From the NCBI RefSeq assembly GCF_030815855.1, contig NZ_JAUSXG010000001.1, forward strand, positions 496,001-560,000: a DNA stretch of 64,000 nt. Direction: 5' to 3'. The notes beneath the pieces are model-generated. The model saw nothing but the letters and a program-made list of their open reading frames with translations, searched no databases and was not told where the DNA came from. Shown piece after piece: positions 18,443-27,484 of this stretch. The translations under genes and the position numbers were made by a program. Every line of letters begins with the position of its first letter. Positions within the stretch are counted from its first letter, which is position 1. This stretch comes from Variovorax paradoxus (GTDB taxonomy: Bacteria; Pseudomonadota; Gammaproteobacteria; Burkholderiales; Burkholderiaceae_C).

Positions 18443-19891
18443 ATGGCATCGATCAGCAGCCTCGGCGTTGGCTCCAAGCTCGACCTGAGCACCTTGCTCA
18501 CCCAGCTCGAGACGGCGGAGAGCCAGCCCCTCGTGCTGCTGCAGCAACGTCAGGTGAGCTACACGAGCAAGCTCTCGGCCTACGGCACGCTGCAAAGCTC
18601 GCTCAGCACCTTGCAGGCGGCGGCCAAGAAGCTGTCGGAGCCCGCGCTGTTCCAGGGCGCGAAAGTCACCTCGAGCGTGCCCGAGGTGCTGACCGCGTCG
18701 GCCGGCAGCACGGCCACGGCCGGCACCTATACGGTGGACGTGACGAAGCTCGCCCAGCCGCAATCCCTGGTGGCCGCCGGGCGGGCGGACGCCAAGGCCG
18801 CCGTCGGCACCGGCACCATCACCATCGACTTCGGCACCGTGGGCGGCGGCACGCTCGACGCCGCAACCGGTACGTATACCGGTGCGAGCTTCACGAAGGA
18901 CGCCAGCCGCACCGCCGTGCCGATCACCATCGATGGCACCCACAACACGCTCGAAGGCATCCGCGACGCGATCAATGCGGCCAAGGCCGGCGTTTCGGCC
19001 AGCATCGTGAACGACGGCAGCGGCACGCCCCACCGGCTTGTGCTGACGTCGTCGCAGACGGGCGAGGCTTCGAGCATGCGCATCTCGGTGGCCGGCGATG
19101 CGGCGCTGCAGAGCCTGTTGAACAACGATCCCGCGGCCACGCAGAACCTGCGGCAGACGGTGGCGGGGCAGAACGCCCAGCTCACGGTCAACGGCATTGC
19201 AGTGACCAGCGCAAGCAATACCGTGAAGGAAGCGATCCAGGGCACCACGCTGAACCTGTTGAAGACGGGGTCCAGCAACCTGGCGACGCAGCCCGATACG
19301 GCCACCGTGGAAGCGGCGGTCAACGACTTCGTCAAGGCCTACAACAGCCTGCAGGCGACCGCCAAGACCCTGACCACGTATGACCAGGATTCGAAGACCG
19401 GCGCCGCGCTGGTCGGCGATTCGACGCTGCGCAACCTGCAGACGCGCATCCGCCAGGCGCTCACCACGCCGCAGGCCGGCGGCCCGACCGACCTCAAGGT
19501 GCTGTCGGAGATCGGCGTCACCTTCCAGAAGGACGGCACCATGGCGGTCGATTCGACCAAGCTCAAGGCGGCCGTCAGCACCAATCTTTCGGGCGTTGCG
19601 GGGCTCTTTTCCAGCGCCACCGGCAGCACCGCCGGATACGGCAAGCAGATCAGCGCGGTGGTGGACAACCTCACCTCCACCGGCGGCGCTCTCAAGGTGG
19701 CTTCGGATGGCATGACGGCCTCCCTCAAGCAGCTCGACCAGCAATTCACCGACATGAAGATGCGCGTGGATGCCAAGGTGGAGCGCTATCGCGCGCAGTT
19801 CACCCAGCTCGACCTGCTGATGAGCCAGATGAGCAGCACCAGCAGCTATCTCACGCAGCAGTTCGCGAGCATGCAAAGCAGCAGCAAGTAA
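18443..19891 (+). CDS. fliD: Flagellar filament cap protein FliD (HAP2)
   Basis: FliD caps the filament and folds incoming flagellin. The 482-residue product begins MASISSLGVGSKLDLSTLL (the family-typical GLGSGLD-like start) and contains the central NDFVKAYNSL segment and a C-terminal helix ending SYLTQQFASMQSSSK with LDLLMSQMSSTSSYL just before it. It is followed after 17 nt by fliS, forming fliDST. Confidence 0.96.
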   Translation: MASISSLGVGSKLDLSTLLTQLETAESQPLVLLQQRQVSYTSKLSAYGTLQSSLSTLQAAAKKLSEPALFQGAKVTSSVPEVLTASAGSTATAGTYTVDVTKLAQPQSLVAAGRADAKAAVGTGTITIDFGTVGGGTLDAATGTYTGASFTKDASRTAVPITIDGTHNTLEGIRDAINAAKAGVSASIVNDGSGTPHRLVLTSSQTGEASSMRISVAGDAALQSLLNNDPAATQNLRQTVAGQNAQLTVNGIAVTSASNTVKEAIQGTTLNLLKTGSSNLATQPDTATVEAAVNDFVKAYNSLQATAKTLTTYDQDSKTGAALVGDSTLRNLQTRIRQALTTPQAGGPTDLKVLSEIGVTFQKDGTMAVDSTKLKAAVSTNLSGVAGLFSSATGSTAGYGKQISAVVDNLTSTGGALKVASDGMTASLKQLDQQFTDMKMRVDAKVERYRAQFTQLDLLMSQMSSTSSYLTQQFASMQSSSK

Positions 19892-19908
19892 TTCCAGCGG
19901 AGCAATCG

Positions 19909-20331
19909 ATGTACACCCCCCACACCTTCAGAGCCGGTGCCAATGCGTATGCACGCGTCGGCGTGGAGACGCGCGCGATGAGCGCGTCGCCTCACCAGCT
20001 CATCGTGATGCTGTTCGACGGCGTCGTCACCACGATCGGCATGGCGCGGCACCACATGGCAAGCGGCGACACCATGGCCAAGGGCAACGCGATTTCCAAG
20101 GCGATCAGCATCGTCGACAACGGGCTCAAGGCCAGCCTGGACGCCAAGGCGGCCGGCGCGGCCGGCGCCGAGCTGGTGGCCAACCTGTCGGCGCTGTACG
20201 ACTTCGTGATTCGTCGGCTGCTGTACGCAAACCTGCACCACGACGCGAAGTCGCTCGACGAGGCCGAAGCGATTCTCGAGAACATTGCGTCCGCATGGCG
20301 CGAAGTCGGCGGTGCCAGTGTCGACAACTGA
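19909..20331 (+). CDS. fliS: Flagellin export chaperone FliS
   Basis: FliS binds unexported flagellin in the cytoplasm. The 140-residue product shows the family motifs AYARVGVETRAMSASPHQLI, VMLFDGVVTTIGMA, AISIVDNGLKASLD and the YDFVIRRLLYANLH segment. It lies 17 nt after fliD and upstream of fliT. Confidence 0.96.
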   Translation: MYTPHTFRAGANAYARVGVETRAMSASPHQLIVMLFDGVVTTIGMARHHMASGDTMAKGNAISKAISIVDNGLKASLDAKAAGAAGAELVANLSALYDFVIRRLLYANLHHDAKSLDEAEAILENIASAWREVGGASVDN

Positions 20332-20350
20332 AATACCGGAATCGCAGGCC

Positions 20351-20680
20351 ATGCCGGTGCGCCACGAAGTCCTCCATTGCTATGGCGAGCTGGCCTCGAC
20401 CATGTCGCTCATGGCGGCGCTCGCCCGCGCCAGGGAGTGGGAACGCCTTGCCGAGCTCGAAGCGCGCTGCGCGGCGCTGGTCGACCGGCTCAAGGCGATC
20501 GGCAAGGTGTCGCTGGACCCGGTACAGCTGGAACAGGTACGCAGCCTGATCGACTGCATCCACTCCGACCAGGAAGACGTGTGCGACATGGTCAAGCCGC
20601 AACTCGAGAGCCTGATGGTCAAGATGGCGCAGTTGCAGAAGCGCAGCGAGCTCGGCAAGGCCTACGGCACGCCGTATTGA
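20351..20680 (+). CDS. fliT: Flagellar protein FliT (export chaperone)
   Basis: FliT is the FliD export chaperone and, in enterics, an anti-FlhDC factor. The product from 20351 is 109 residues (MPVRHEVLHCYGELASTMSL), all-helical with LARAREWERLAELEARCAAL and a C-terminal KMAQLQKRSELGKAYG. In-frame GTG 20318 and ATG 20285 would overlap the end of fliS, so the start is uncertain. Identity rests on position after fliS and the helix pattern. Confidence 0.85.
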   Translation: MPVRHEVLHCYGELASTMSLMAALARAREWERLAELEARCAALVDRLKAIGKVSLDPVQLEQVRSLIDCIHSDQEDVCDMVKPQLESLMVKMAQLQKRSELGKAYGTPY

Positions 20681-20704
20681 CCTGCAAGACAGCACGGCAA
20701 CGCA

Positions 20705-22015
20705 ATGAACAGACCGATCGGACCCGTCGATGCACCGCTCGCAACGAAGCTCGCCGCACTGCGGCCGGAGCTCGCCGCGCTGCAGACCGAGGTCGGCACC
20801 AGCGCGCCGGCCGGCGCAGTGGCCGAGGTCCAGCAGGTCAAGAACGATGTCCGGCTGCCGTCCCACTCGCTGCTCGAGGCCGTGCTGCCGGCCAGGGCGC
20901 CGGCCGGCGCGCCGCGCCCCTCCGATGCCCCGCCTTCGGTGGCTACCCAGTGGTCGGCGGCGGCTCGCGCCATCAGCGCCGTGCTGGCCGATCTTCATGC
21001 CGAACCCGAGCCGGTGCGCGGCACGGCGCCCCTGTGGCCGTCGGCGCAGACGCCCGCGGCGCCCGTGCTCGCCGGCGCGCTGGCGCAGACCGTGGCCGGG
21101 AGCGGGCTGTTCTACGAATCGCATCTGGCCGAATTTGCCAACGGCCTTCGCACCGTGCAGCAGTTGGCCGAGGAGCCGCAAATGCGCTTGACGCAGGCTG
21201 GCACCGCGTCCGCTGCGTCCGCCACTGCGGCAGCGGCCCAAGCGCAGCAATCCGGCCAGGTGATGGCGGGTCGGCCTCTTGCTGCCGAACCGGTCTTGTC
21301 GGTTCCGGCTGCGAGCCAACCGATGGCTGCCGCTACGGGCCCGTCTGTTTCCGCCGTGGGCCAGCCCCTGCCGGGTGCGCCCGCACAAGGACAAGCCGTG
21401 ATCGTTCCGCAAGCTGCGTTGACGCAGGTGCCGCAGGCATCCGTCTACACCAGCCAGGGCGTTCCGGTGGCTTCGGCGCCGGCTTTCCCGGTTGATCCGG
21501 CCATGGTTTCCGACGAGCGTGCCTTCGGCCGCCACCTTGGCGAAAACAGCACGCCCGCTTCTTCGGCGCGTACCGCTGCTCCGGTTGCCGCACCGGCCGA
21601 AATGATTCATCCGCAGACAGTCGCCGTGGTGCACCAGCAGCTCGATCTCCTGGCCACCTCTGTCTTCCGCTGGAGCGGCGAGGCGTGGCCGAACGTTCCG
21701 ATGAAGTGGTCCATTCACGAAGAGGGCGATGAAGGGACCGATGCACCTGGCGACCAGCGCAACGACGAGCGCAAGGAGCGCCCGCGCAGCTGGTCGACCA
21801 CCGTGTCGCTCGCGTTGCCCACGCTGGGCGACGTCGATCTTCGGCTGAGCCTCACGGGTGAACTCGTTCAGGCCCGCCTCGCCGCCAGCGAAACCGCGAC
21901 GCTGGCGCGCTTGCGCAACGGCAGCGGCGAATTGGGCCCGCGCCTCGAAGCCGCCGGATTGCGTTTGCAAGACCTGCAAATCACGGCGATGAGCCCGGTG
22001 GAGCATGCCGGATGA
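20705..22015 (+). CDS. Second FliK-like protein (flagellar hook-length control C-terminal domain)
   Basis: The 436-residue product has an Ala/Pro-rich body and a C-terminal region (TTVSLALPTLGDVDLRLSLT, LARLRNGSGELGPRLEAAGL) that resembles the Flg_hook domain of FliK, the part that contacts FlhB. It is distinct from the fliK at 9036-10406. Its stop overlaps the start of the FlhB C-terminal homologue by ATGA, so the two are coupled. I infer an accessory role in export-switch control; an unrelated T3SS substrate with a FliK-like tail is the alternative. Confidence 0.75.
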   Translation: MNRPIGPVDAPLATKLAALRPELAALQTEVGTSAPAGAVAEVQQVKNDVRLPSHSLLEAVLPARAPAGAPRPSDAPPSVATQWSAAARAISAVLADLHAEPEPVRGTAPLWPSAQTPAAPVLAGALAQTVAGSGLFYESHLAEFANGLRTVQQLAEEPQMRLTQAGTASAASATAAAAQAQQSGQVMAGRPLAAEPVLSVPAASQPMAAATGPSVSAVGQPLPGAPAQGQAVIVPQAALTQVPQASVYTSQGVPVASAPAFPVDPAMVSDERAFGRHLGENSTPASSARTAAPVAAPAEMIHPQTVAVVHQQLDLLATSVFRWSGEAWPNVPMKWSIHEEGDEGTDAPGDQRNDERKERPRSWSTTVSLALPTLGDVDLRLSLTGELVQARLAASETATLARLRNGSGELGPRLEAAGLRLQDLQITAMSPVEHAG

Positions 22016-22314
22016 CTGCCTCGACCGATGCGCGCCCGAGCGCAGTGGCTCTCTCCTATGCCGACCCGGCGAAGGCGCCGGTGGTCGTGGCCAAGGGTTA
22101 CGGCGTGACGGCGGAGTCGATCTTGCGGCAGGCGCGGGAGAGCGGCGTGTACGTGCACGCCTCGGCGGACCTGATCAGGCTGCTGATGCAAATAGACCTC
22201 GATCGGCAGATCCCACCGCAGCTCTATCTGGCGGTGGCGGAGGTGATGGCGTGGGTCCATCGGATCGAGGCCGGCCAGGGTGTGACAGGGTCCGGAAAAG
22301 TTAATGCTTTGTAA
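22012..22314 (+). CDS. FlhB C-terminal-domain homologue (FlhX/EscU C-terminal type)
   Basis: This 100-residue protein matches only the cytoplasmic C-terminal domain of FlhB: VALSYADPAKAPVVVAKGYG aligns with VALKYVDNDMRAPRVVAKGS of the FlhB encoded at 43248-44390, and IPPQLYLAVAEVMAWVHRIE aligns with IPAGLYTAVAEVLAWVYQLK. The NPTH autocleavage motif of FlhB is absent, so it begins where cleaved FlhB-CC begins. Such proteins (FlhX, YlqH) can partly replace the FlhB C-domain in other bacteria. It is coupled to the FliK-like gene upstream. Confidence 0.85.
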   Translation: MTASTDARPSAVALSYADPAKAPVVVAKGYGVTAESILRQARESGVYVHASADLIRLLMQIDLDRQIPPQLYLAVAEVMAWVHRIEAGQGVTGSGKVNAL

Positions 22315-22321
22315 TTAATCC

Positions 22322-22457
22322 TTCCAACTAAATGAGAACTAACTTCATCGGCAGAAACCCAGTCGTGCGGCTGCAACAAAACCTTACATGTACTTGTAGC
22401 CCGCTTTACAGTTTCCCCGGGAACGAAAGTTACAAACTGTTAAATAGTTGGAATAAT
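22322..22457 (+). promoter_or_regulatory. AT-rich flhDC promoter region with two inverted repeats
   Basis: The 172-nt gap before flhD is much more AT-rich than its neighbours. A perfect 9-nt inverted repeat, TTCCAACTA (22322-22330) and TAGTTGGAA (22445-22453), spans it. Inside, ACAGTTT (22408-22414) and AAACTGT (22434-22440) form a second. A plausible sigma-70 promoter is TTACAA (22430-22435), 16 nt, AATAAT (22452-22457), overlapping one arm of each repeat. The repeats are directly visible; regulator binding is inferred. Confidence 0.5.
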
Positions 22458-22486
22458 TCACTCAAGACATCTGAACGGAGTGCATT

Positions 22487-22843
22487 TTGGAAACGGAAAT
22501 TGTGATGAACGTGGCCAACGGCGAGATCTCCCAGGAGATCGGCGATATCAATCTTGCCTACATGTTGCTGGCGCAGAAGCTGGTCAAGCAGGACCGCGTG
22601 GCGGCGATGTTCCGCCTGGGCGTGAGCCGTGAACTGGCCGATATGCTGGCCAGCATGTCGCTGGCGCAGATCCTGAAGCTCGCGGCCTCGAACTTCCTGC
22701 TGTGCAGTTTCCGCCTCGACGAGCATGCGTCGATGTCGGCCGTGGTTGGCGAAGGTAAGGACACGATGCTGCAACAAGCACACATGTCGATACTGATGTC
22801 TGCACGAAGCCTGCAGGGCCGAAAAGAAGCCGCCACGGTATGA
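22487..22843 (+). CDS. flhD: Flagellar master regulator FlhD
   Basis: FlhD joins FlhC in the FlhD4C2 activator of class II flagellar operons. The 118-residue product contains the family segment INLAYMLLAQKLVKQDRVAA and MFRLGVSRELADMLASMSLA, followed by a short helix-turn-helix-like region with LKLAASNFLLCSFR. The TTG at 22487 is chosen because ACGGAG lies at good spacing upstream; an ATG at 22505 has a weaker site. It overlaps flhC by ATGA. Confidence 0.93.
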   Translation: METEIVMNVANGEISQEIGDINLAYMLLAQKLVKQDRVAAMFRLGVSRELADMLASMSLAQILKLAASNFLLCSFRLDEHASMSAVVGEGKDTMLQQAHMSILMSARSLQGRKEAATV

Positions 22844-23448
22844 GCACCAAGAGCGTCCTTGGCGAAGTGCGCGAAGTTCAGTTGGCCATCCAGCTGATCC
22901 ACCTCGGCGCCCGTCTGCAGTTCCTCGAGTCGGAAGTGGGCCTGAGCCGCGAGCGGCTGATCCGCCTCTACAAGGAAATCAAGGGCGTCTCTCCGCCCAA
23001 GGGCTTGCTCCCTTTTTCAACCGATTGGTACATGACCTGGCTGGCGAATATCCATTCGTCAATGTTTTACAACATGTATCAATTCATGAAAACCCATTCT
23101 GATGAAGAAAAGGTGTGGGTATTAATTAAGAGTTACAAGTTATATCTTCAGCAAATTGAAGCCCAGGAAAGCGAGCCAATTCTGGATTTCACGCGTGCCT
23201 GCACGATGGTTCGTTTCTTCGACAGCGACATGCTGCAACTGAGCACCTGCCGCCGCTGCGCGGGGCAGTTCGTGGCGCATGCGCACGATCACAAGAGCGG
23301 GTACGTCTGCGTGCTCTGCCGGCCCCCGTCCCGGGCAGGCAAGGCGCGGGGTTCGAAGCGCGCCGCGGGCGGCGAAATCTCGGTGCCGGGCATGGAAAGC
23401 ATCGGTCTTGCCGTGGAATCGGCGCTCGACGGTGGTGGACTTCATTGA
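22840..23448 (+). CDS. flhC: Flagellar master regulator FlhC
   Basis: FlhC supplies DNA-binding specificity to FlhD4C2. The 202-residue protein has the zinc site Cys137-x2-Cys140 and Cys157-x2-Cys160 (CRRC and CVLC), at the same residue numbers as in E. coli. The N-terminal helix carries EVQLAIQLIHLGARLQ. A 120-nt stretch in the middle (23041-23160) is only about a third G+C, far below the surrounding genes, and encodes the Lys/Tyr/Met-rich core of the protein. Start is fixed by the ATGA overlap with flhD. Confidence 0.95.
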   Translation: MSTKSVLGEVREVQLAIQLIHLGARLQFLESEVGLSRERLIRLYKEIKGVSPPKGLLPFSTDWYMTWLANIHSSMFYNMYQFMKTHSDEEKVWVLIKSYKLYLQQIEAQESEPILDFTRACTMVRFFDSDMLQLSTCRRCAGQFVAHAHDHKSGYVCVLCRPPSRAGKARGSKRAAGGEISVPGMESIGLAVESALDGGGLH

Positions 23449-23516
23449 AAAAAGCGGACCTTGCCCTCGCGGGCCAGGCTTTTGAATCGACGCCTCAAGG
23501 GCAGTAGGGGAAGCGC

Positions 23517-24377
23517 GTGCTCCTTTTGGTTGGTTATCTGGTGGTGATAGGCGCCGTGTTCGGCGGCTATGCGCTCATGGGCGGGCACTTCGGCGTGCTG
23601 TTCCAGCCCGTGGAGCTGCTGATGATCGGCGGCTCGGCGCTGGGCGCGTTCATTGCAGGCAACAACGGCAAGACGATCAAGTCGACCCTCAACGAGCTGC
23701 CGCTCCTGCTGCGCTCCTCCAAGCACAACCGGCAGCTCTACCTGGATCTGCTGGCGCTGCTCTATGAATTGCTGGCCAAGGCGCGCAAGGAAGGAATGAT
23801 GAAGCTGGAGTCCGACGTGGAGGACCCGGCCAAGAGCGAGATCTTCGCCCGCTATCCCAACATCCTGGCCGACGCGCCCGTGATGGAGTTCCTGTGCGAC
23901 TACCTGCGGCTGGTCATCAGCGGCAACACCGACGCATTCGAGATCGAAGCGCTGATGGACCACGAGATAGAGACCATCAAGCACGAAGCCGAAGTGCCCA
24001 TGCACAGCCTTTCGCGCGTGGGCGACGCGCTGCCAGCGCTGGGCATCGTCGCGGCCGTGATGGGCGTGGTGCATGCGCTGGCCTCGGCCGACCTGCCGCC
24101 CTCGGAAATGGGCGCGCTGATTGCGCACGCGATGGTCGGCACGTTCCTGGGCGTGCTGATGGCCTACGGCTTCGTCTCGCCGCTGGCTTCGCTCATCGAG
24201 CAGAAGGTGGCCGAGAGCATGAAGATGTACCAGTGCACCAAGGTGACCCTGCTCGCAAGCTTGAACGGGTATGCGCCGCAGCTGGCGGTGGAGTTCGGCC
24301 GCAAGGTGCTGTTCTCGACCGAGCGGCCCAGCTTCACCGAGCTGGACAGCCACGTGCGCGAGGTCAAGGCCCGCTGA
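23517..24377 (+). CDS. motA: Flagellar motor stator protein MotA
   Basis: MotA forms the proton-channel ring around MotB and pushes on FliG. The 286-residue protein starts at a GTG with AGGGGAAG upstream. It has four membrane segments, the cytoplasmic Arg90 and Glu98 that contact FliG, and the channel proline Pro173 in LPALGIVAAVMGVVHAL; these numbers match the E. coli protein. The MotB-like partner and its aspartate indicate proton rather than sodium coupling by type. Confidence 0.97.
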   Translation: MLLLVGYLVVIGAVFGGYALMGGHFGVLFQPVELLMIGGSALGAFIAGNNGKTIKSTLNELPLLLRSSKHNRQLYLDLLALLYELLAKARKEGMMKLESDVEDPAKSEIFARYPNILADAPVMEFLCDYLRLVISGNTDAFEIEALMDHEIETIKHEAEVPMHSLSRVGDALPALGIVAAVMGVVHALASADLPPSEMGALIAHAMVGTFLGVLMAYGFVSPLASLIEQKVAESMKMYQCTKVTLLASLNGYAPQLAVEFGRKVLFSTERPSFTELDSHVREVKAR

Positions 24378-24398
24378 CCTTCGGCGTGGAACATTGCC

Positions 24399-25349
24399 AT
24401 GAGCACGGAAAAACACAGGGTTGTCGTCAAGCGCGTTGCCGCCCACGGTGGCGGTGGGCACGGCGGCGGCTGGAAGATTGCCTATGCCGACTTCATGACG
24501 GCCATGATGGCGTTCTTTCTCGTGATGTGGCTGTTGTCCAATGCGTCGCCCAAGCAGCGTGAAGGCATTGCGGAGCACTTTCGCATGCCGCTGAAGGTGG
24601 CCATCAGCGGCGGCGAGAAAAGCAGCACCAGCGAGAGTGTGGTTCCGGGCGGCGGCATGGACCCGAGCACGCGTTTCGACGGCGAGGTCCAGCGTGCCGA
24701 CGCCGAAGAAGACGCCGATGCGGAGCGCCTGGCCAGCATGAAGGACCGGCTCGACAAGCTCATCGAGAACAGCCCGGCCTTCAAGCAGTTCCGCTCGCAG
24801 ATCCTGATCGACATCACGACCGAGGGGCTGCGCCTGCAGATCGTCGACAGCGAGAACCGCCCGATGTTCGACCTGGCCAGCGCGCAGCTGGTGCCGCACA
24901 TGCGCGCCATCCTGCGGGAGATCGGCCCGACGCTCAATGAGCTGCCGAACAAGATCACCTTGTCGGGGCATACCGACGCCATCGTCTACACCAACGGAGA
25001 CCGCGCCTACGGCAACTGGGAGCTGTCCGCCGACCGGGCCAACGCCTCGCGGCGCGAACTGGTGGTGGGCGGCATGGCGGAGAACAAGGTGCTGCGCGTG
25101 GTCGGGCTGGCCGACAGCATGCATCTGGACAGGAGCAACCCGCGCAACCCGATCAACCGGCGCATCAGCATCATCCTGCTCAACCACCGCACCCAGCACC
25201 AGATAGAGCGCGAGAACAGCGGAAGCGGCAATGCCGCGAGCTGGCCCGCCAAGTTACAGCCGTCGGCTTCGCCGCTGCTGCCCGCCCAGGGCGTCAAGGT
25301 CACGGCCAGGGGGAGCGCCGGCGGCGGCGCACCCGCAGAGCACCCATAG
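24399..25349 (+). CDS. motB: Flagellar motor stator protein MotB
   Basis: MotB anchors the stator to peptidoglycan. The 316-residue protein has a short Lys-rich N-terminus, one transmembrane helix beginning WKIAYADFMTAMMAFFLVMW with the proton-binding Asp31, a plug/linker region, and an OmpA-type domain (ITLSGHTDAIVYTNGDRAYG, WELSADRANASRREL). It follows motA by 21 nt and precedes cheA by 41 nt. Confidence 0.97.
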   Translation: MSTEKHRVVVKRVAAHGGGGHGGGWKIAYADFMTAMMAFFLVMWLLSNASPKQREGIAEHFRMPLKVAISGGEKSSTSESVVPGGGMDPSTRFDGEVQRADAEEDADAERLASMKDRLDKLIENSPAFKQFRSQILIDITTEGLRLQIVDSENRPMFDLASAQLVPHMRAILREIGPTLNELPNKITLSGHTDAIVYTNGDRAYGNWELSADRANASRRELVVGGMAENKVLRVVGLADSMHLDRSNPRNPINRRISIILLNHRTQHQIERENSGSGNAASWPAKLQPSASPLLPAQGVKVTARGSAGGGAPAEHP

Positions 25350-25390
25350 AAATTGATGCCGGCCCTACAGCACGCCGGTTCGGAGCAACG

Positions 25391-27457
25391 ATGGATCTCA
25401 GTCAGTTCACCCAGGCATTTTTTGTCGAAGCCGTCGAGCTTCTGGCGCAGATGGAGCAATTGCTTCTCGAGCTGGACGCCGACGCGCCCGACAGCGAGCA
25501 GCTCAACGCCATCTTCCGCGCGGCGCATTCCATCAAGGGCGGCGCGGCCACGTTCGGCTTCGTTGCGCTGACCGATACGACGCACCTGCTTGAAACCCTG
25601 CTCGACCGCGCGCGCCACGGCCAGCTGAACCTGAGCCGCTCGATGATCGATGCATTTCTGGAAACGAAGGACGCCTTGCAAGAACAACTGATTGCCTATC
25701 AGGCCGAGAACGAACCCGATCCCGAAATGGTTGCCCACATCTGCGGCGTGCTTCGGCAACTCGCGCTGGAGACGGACGGCGCCGCAGCCGCTGCTCCGCC
25801 ACCCACGCCCGCGCCGGTGGTGGTTGCCGCCCCCGTTGTTGCCGCTGCGGCCGCAGCGGGCCACGACGCGCTGCGCATCAAGTTCTCGCGCCTTTCCGAC
25901 AGCGAATGCGACCTGCTGGCCGACGAGCTCGGAAACCTCGGCAAGCTGCTGTCGCGCACGCGCAGCAACGACCAGCTGACGGTGGTGCTCGAAACCACCT
26001 GCGCACCGGACGACATCATTGCCGTGTGCTGCTTCGTCATCGACGAATCGCAGATCGAGATCACGCCGGAAGCCGCCGCTGCAGCGGGCGCGGACAGCGC
26101 TGCGAGCACGGCTAGCGCGCCGCCCGCCGCAGCGGTGGCGGCCGCACTGGCCGCCCCGGCAGTGGCCCGGCCTGCCGCGGCACCCGCAGGCGCAGCCGCC
26201 AAGCCTGCAGCCGCGGGCGCGGCAACGGCTGCGAAGGACTCGAGTTCGATCCGCGTGGACGTGGAGAAGGTCGACCAGCTCATCAACCTGGTGGGCGAAC
26301 TCGTCATCACGCAATCGATGCTGACGCAGGCCGCCACCATGCTCGACCCGGTGGAATGCGAGCGCTTCCTGAGCGGCCTGGGCCATCTGGAGCGCAACGC
26401 GCGCGACCTGCAGGAGTCGGTCATGTCGATCCGCATGATGCCGATGGACTATGTGTTCAGCCGATTTCCGCGCGTGATCCGCGACGTGAGCGCCAAGCTC
26501 GGCAAAGAGGTTCGCCTGGACACCTTCGGCAAGGAAACCGAGCTCGACAAGGGCCTGATCGAACGCATCATCGATCCGCTCACGCACCTGGTGCGCAACA
26601 GCCTCGACCACGGCATCGAGACGCCGTCGCAGCGCATTGCCAAGGGCAAGGAGGCCGAAGGGCAACTGCTGCTGTCGGCCCAGCATCACGGCGGCAACAT
26701 CGTGATCGAAGTGAGCGACGACGGTGCCGGCCTCAACCGCGAAAAGATCCTGGCCAAAGCCATGCAGCAGGGGCTGCCCGTTTCCGAGACCATGCCCGAC
26801 GACGAGGTGTGGCAGCTGATCTTCGCGCCGGGCTTCTCCACGGCCGAGCAGGTCACCGACATCTCGGGCCGTGGCGTGGGCATGGACGTGGTCAAGCGCA
26901 ACATCCAGGAGATGGGCGGGCATGTCGAGATCAGCTCGCGCGAGGGCTGGGGCACCACCACGCGCATCGTGCTGCCGCTCACGCTGGCCATCCTGAACGG
27001 CATGTCGGTCAAGGTCGGCAGCGAGGCCTACATCCTGCCGCTGAGCTACGTGATCGAGTCGCTGCAGCCACGGCCCGAGCACCTGCATTCGATCACCAGC
27101 GACGGCCACGTGATCAAGGTGCGGGGCGAATACCTGCCGCTCATCGAGCTGCACAGCGTATTCGACGTGTCGGGCGCCCAGACCGATCCGACCCAGGGCA
27201 TCCTGGTGATCGTGCAGGCCGACGAGACGCGCTTTGCGCTCCTGATCGACGAACTGCTGGGCCAGCACCAGGTGGTGGTGAAGAACCTGGAGACCAACTA
27301 CCGCAAGGTTCCGGGCATCTCGGCCGCGACGATCCTGGGCGACGGCAGTGTGGCTTTCATCATCGATGTGGACGCCATGCCGCGCATCCAGCGCGCGCAT
27401 GCGACGCGCACCACCGCCCTGGCGCATGCAGCCCGGATGGACCCGGTTGCCGCCTGA
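25391..27457 (+). CDS. cheA: Chemotaxis histidine kinase CheA
   Basis: CheA autophosphorylates in response to receptors and donates phosphate to CheY and CheB. The 688-residue protein has the P1 Hpt domain with His46 in FRAAHSIKGGAATFGF, a P2 response-regulator-binding domain near residues 155-215, an Ala/Pro linker, P3 dimerisation (VDQLINLVGELVITQSML), the P4 ATPase with HLVRNSLDHGIE (N box) and DISGRGVGMDVVK, and a C-terminal P5 CheW-like domain. No cheW gene follows it. Confidence 0.97.
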   Translation: MDLSQFTQAFFVEAVELLAQMEQLLLELDADAPDSEQLNAIFRAAHSIKGGAATFGFVALTDTTHLLETLLDRARHGQLNLSRSMIDAFLETKDALQEQLIAYQAENEPDPEMVAHICGVLRQLALETDGAAAAAPPPTPAPVVVAAPVVAAAAAAGHDALRIKFSRLSDSECDLLADELGNLGKLLSRTRSNDQLTVVLETTCAPDDIIAVCCFVIDESQIEITPEAAAAAGADSAASTASAPPAAAVAAALAAPAVARPAAAPAGAAAKPAAAGAATAAKDSSSIRVDVEKVDQLINLVGELVITQSMLTQAATMLDPVECERFLSGLGHLERNARDLQESVMSIRMMPMDYVFSRFPRVIRDVSAKLGKEVRLDTFGKETELDKGLIERIIDPLTHLVRNSLDHGIETPSQRIAKGKEAEGQLLLSAQHHGGNIVIEVSDDGAGLNREKILAKAMQQGLPVSETMPDDEVWQLIFAPGFSTAEQVTDISGRGVGMDVVKRNIQEMGGHVEISSREGWGTTTRIVLPLTLAILNGMSVKVGSEAYILPLSYVIESLQPRPEHLHSITSDGHVIKVRGEYLPLIELHSVFDVSGAQTDPTQGILVIVQADETRFALLIDELLGQHQVVVKNLETNYRKVPGISAATILGDGSVAFIIDVDAMPRIQRAHATRTTALAHAARMDPVAA

Positions 27458-27484
27458 CAACGATCACCCTACGGAGACGATGCA

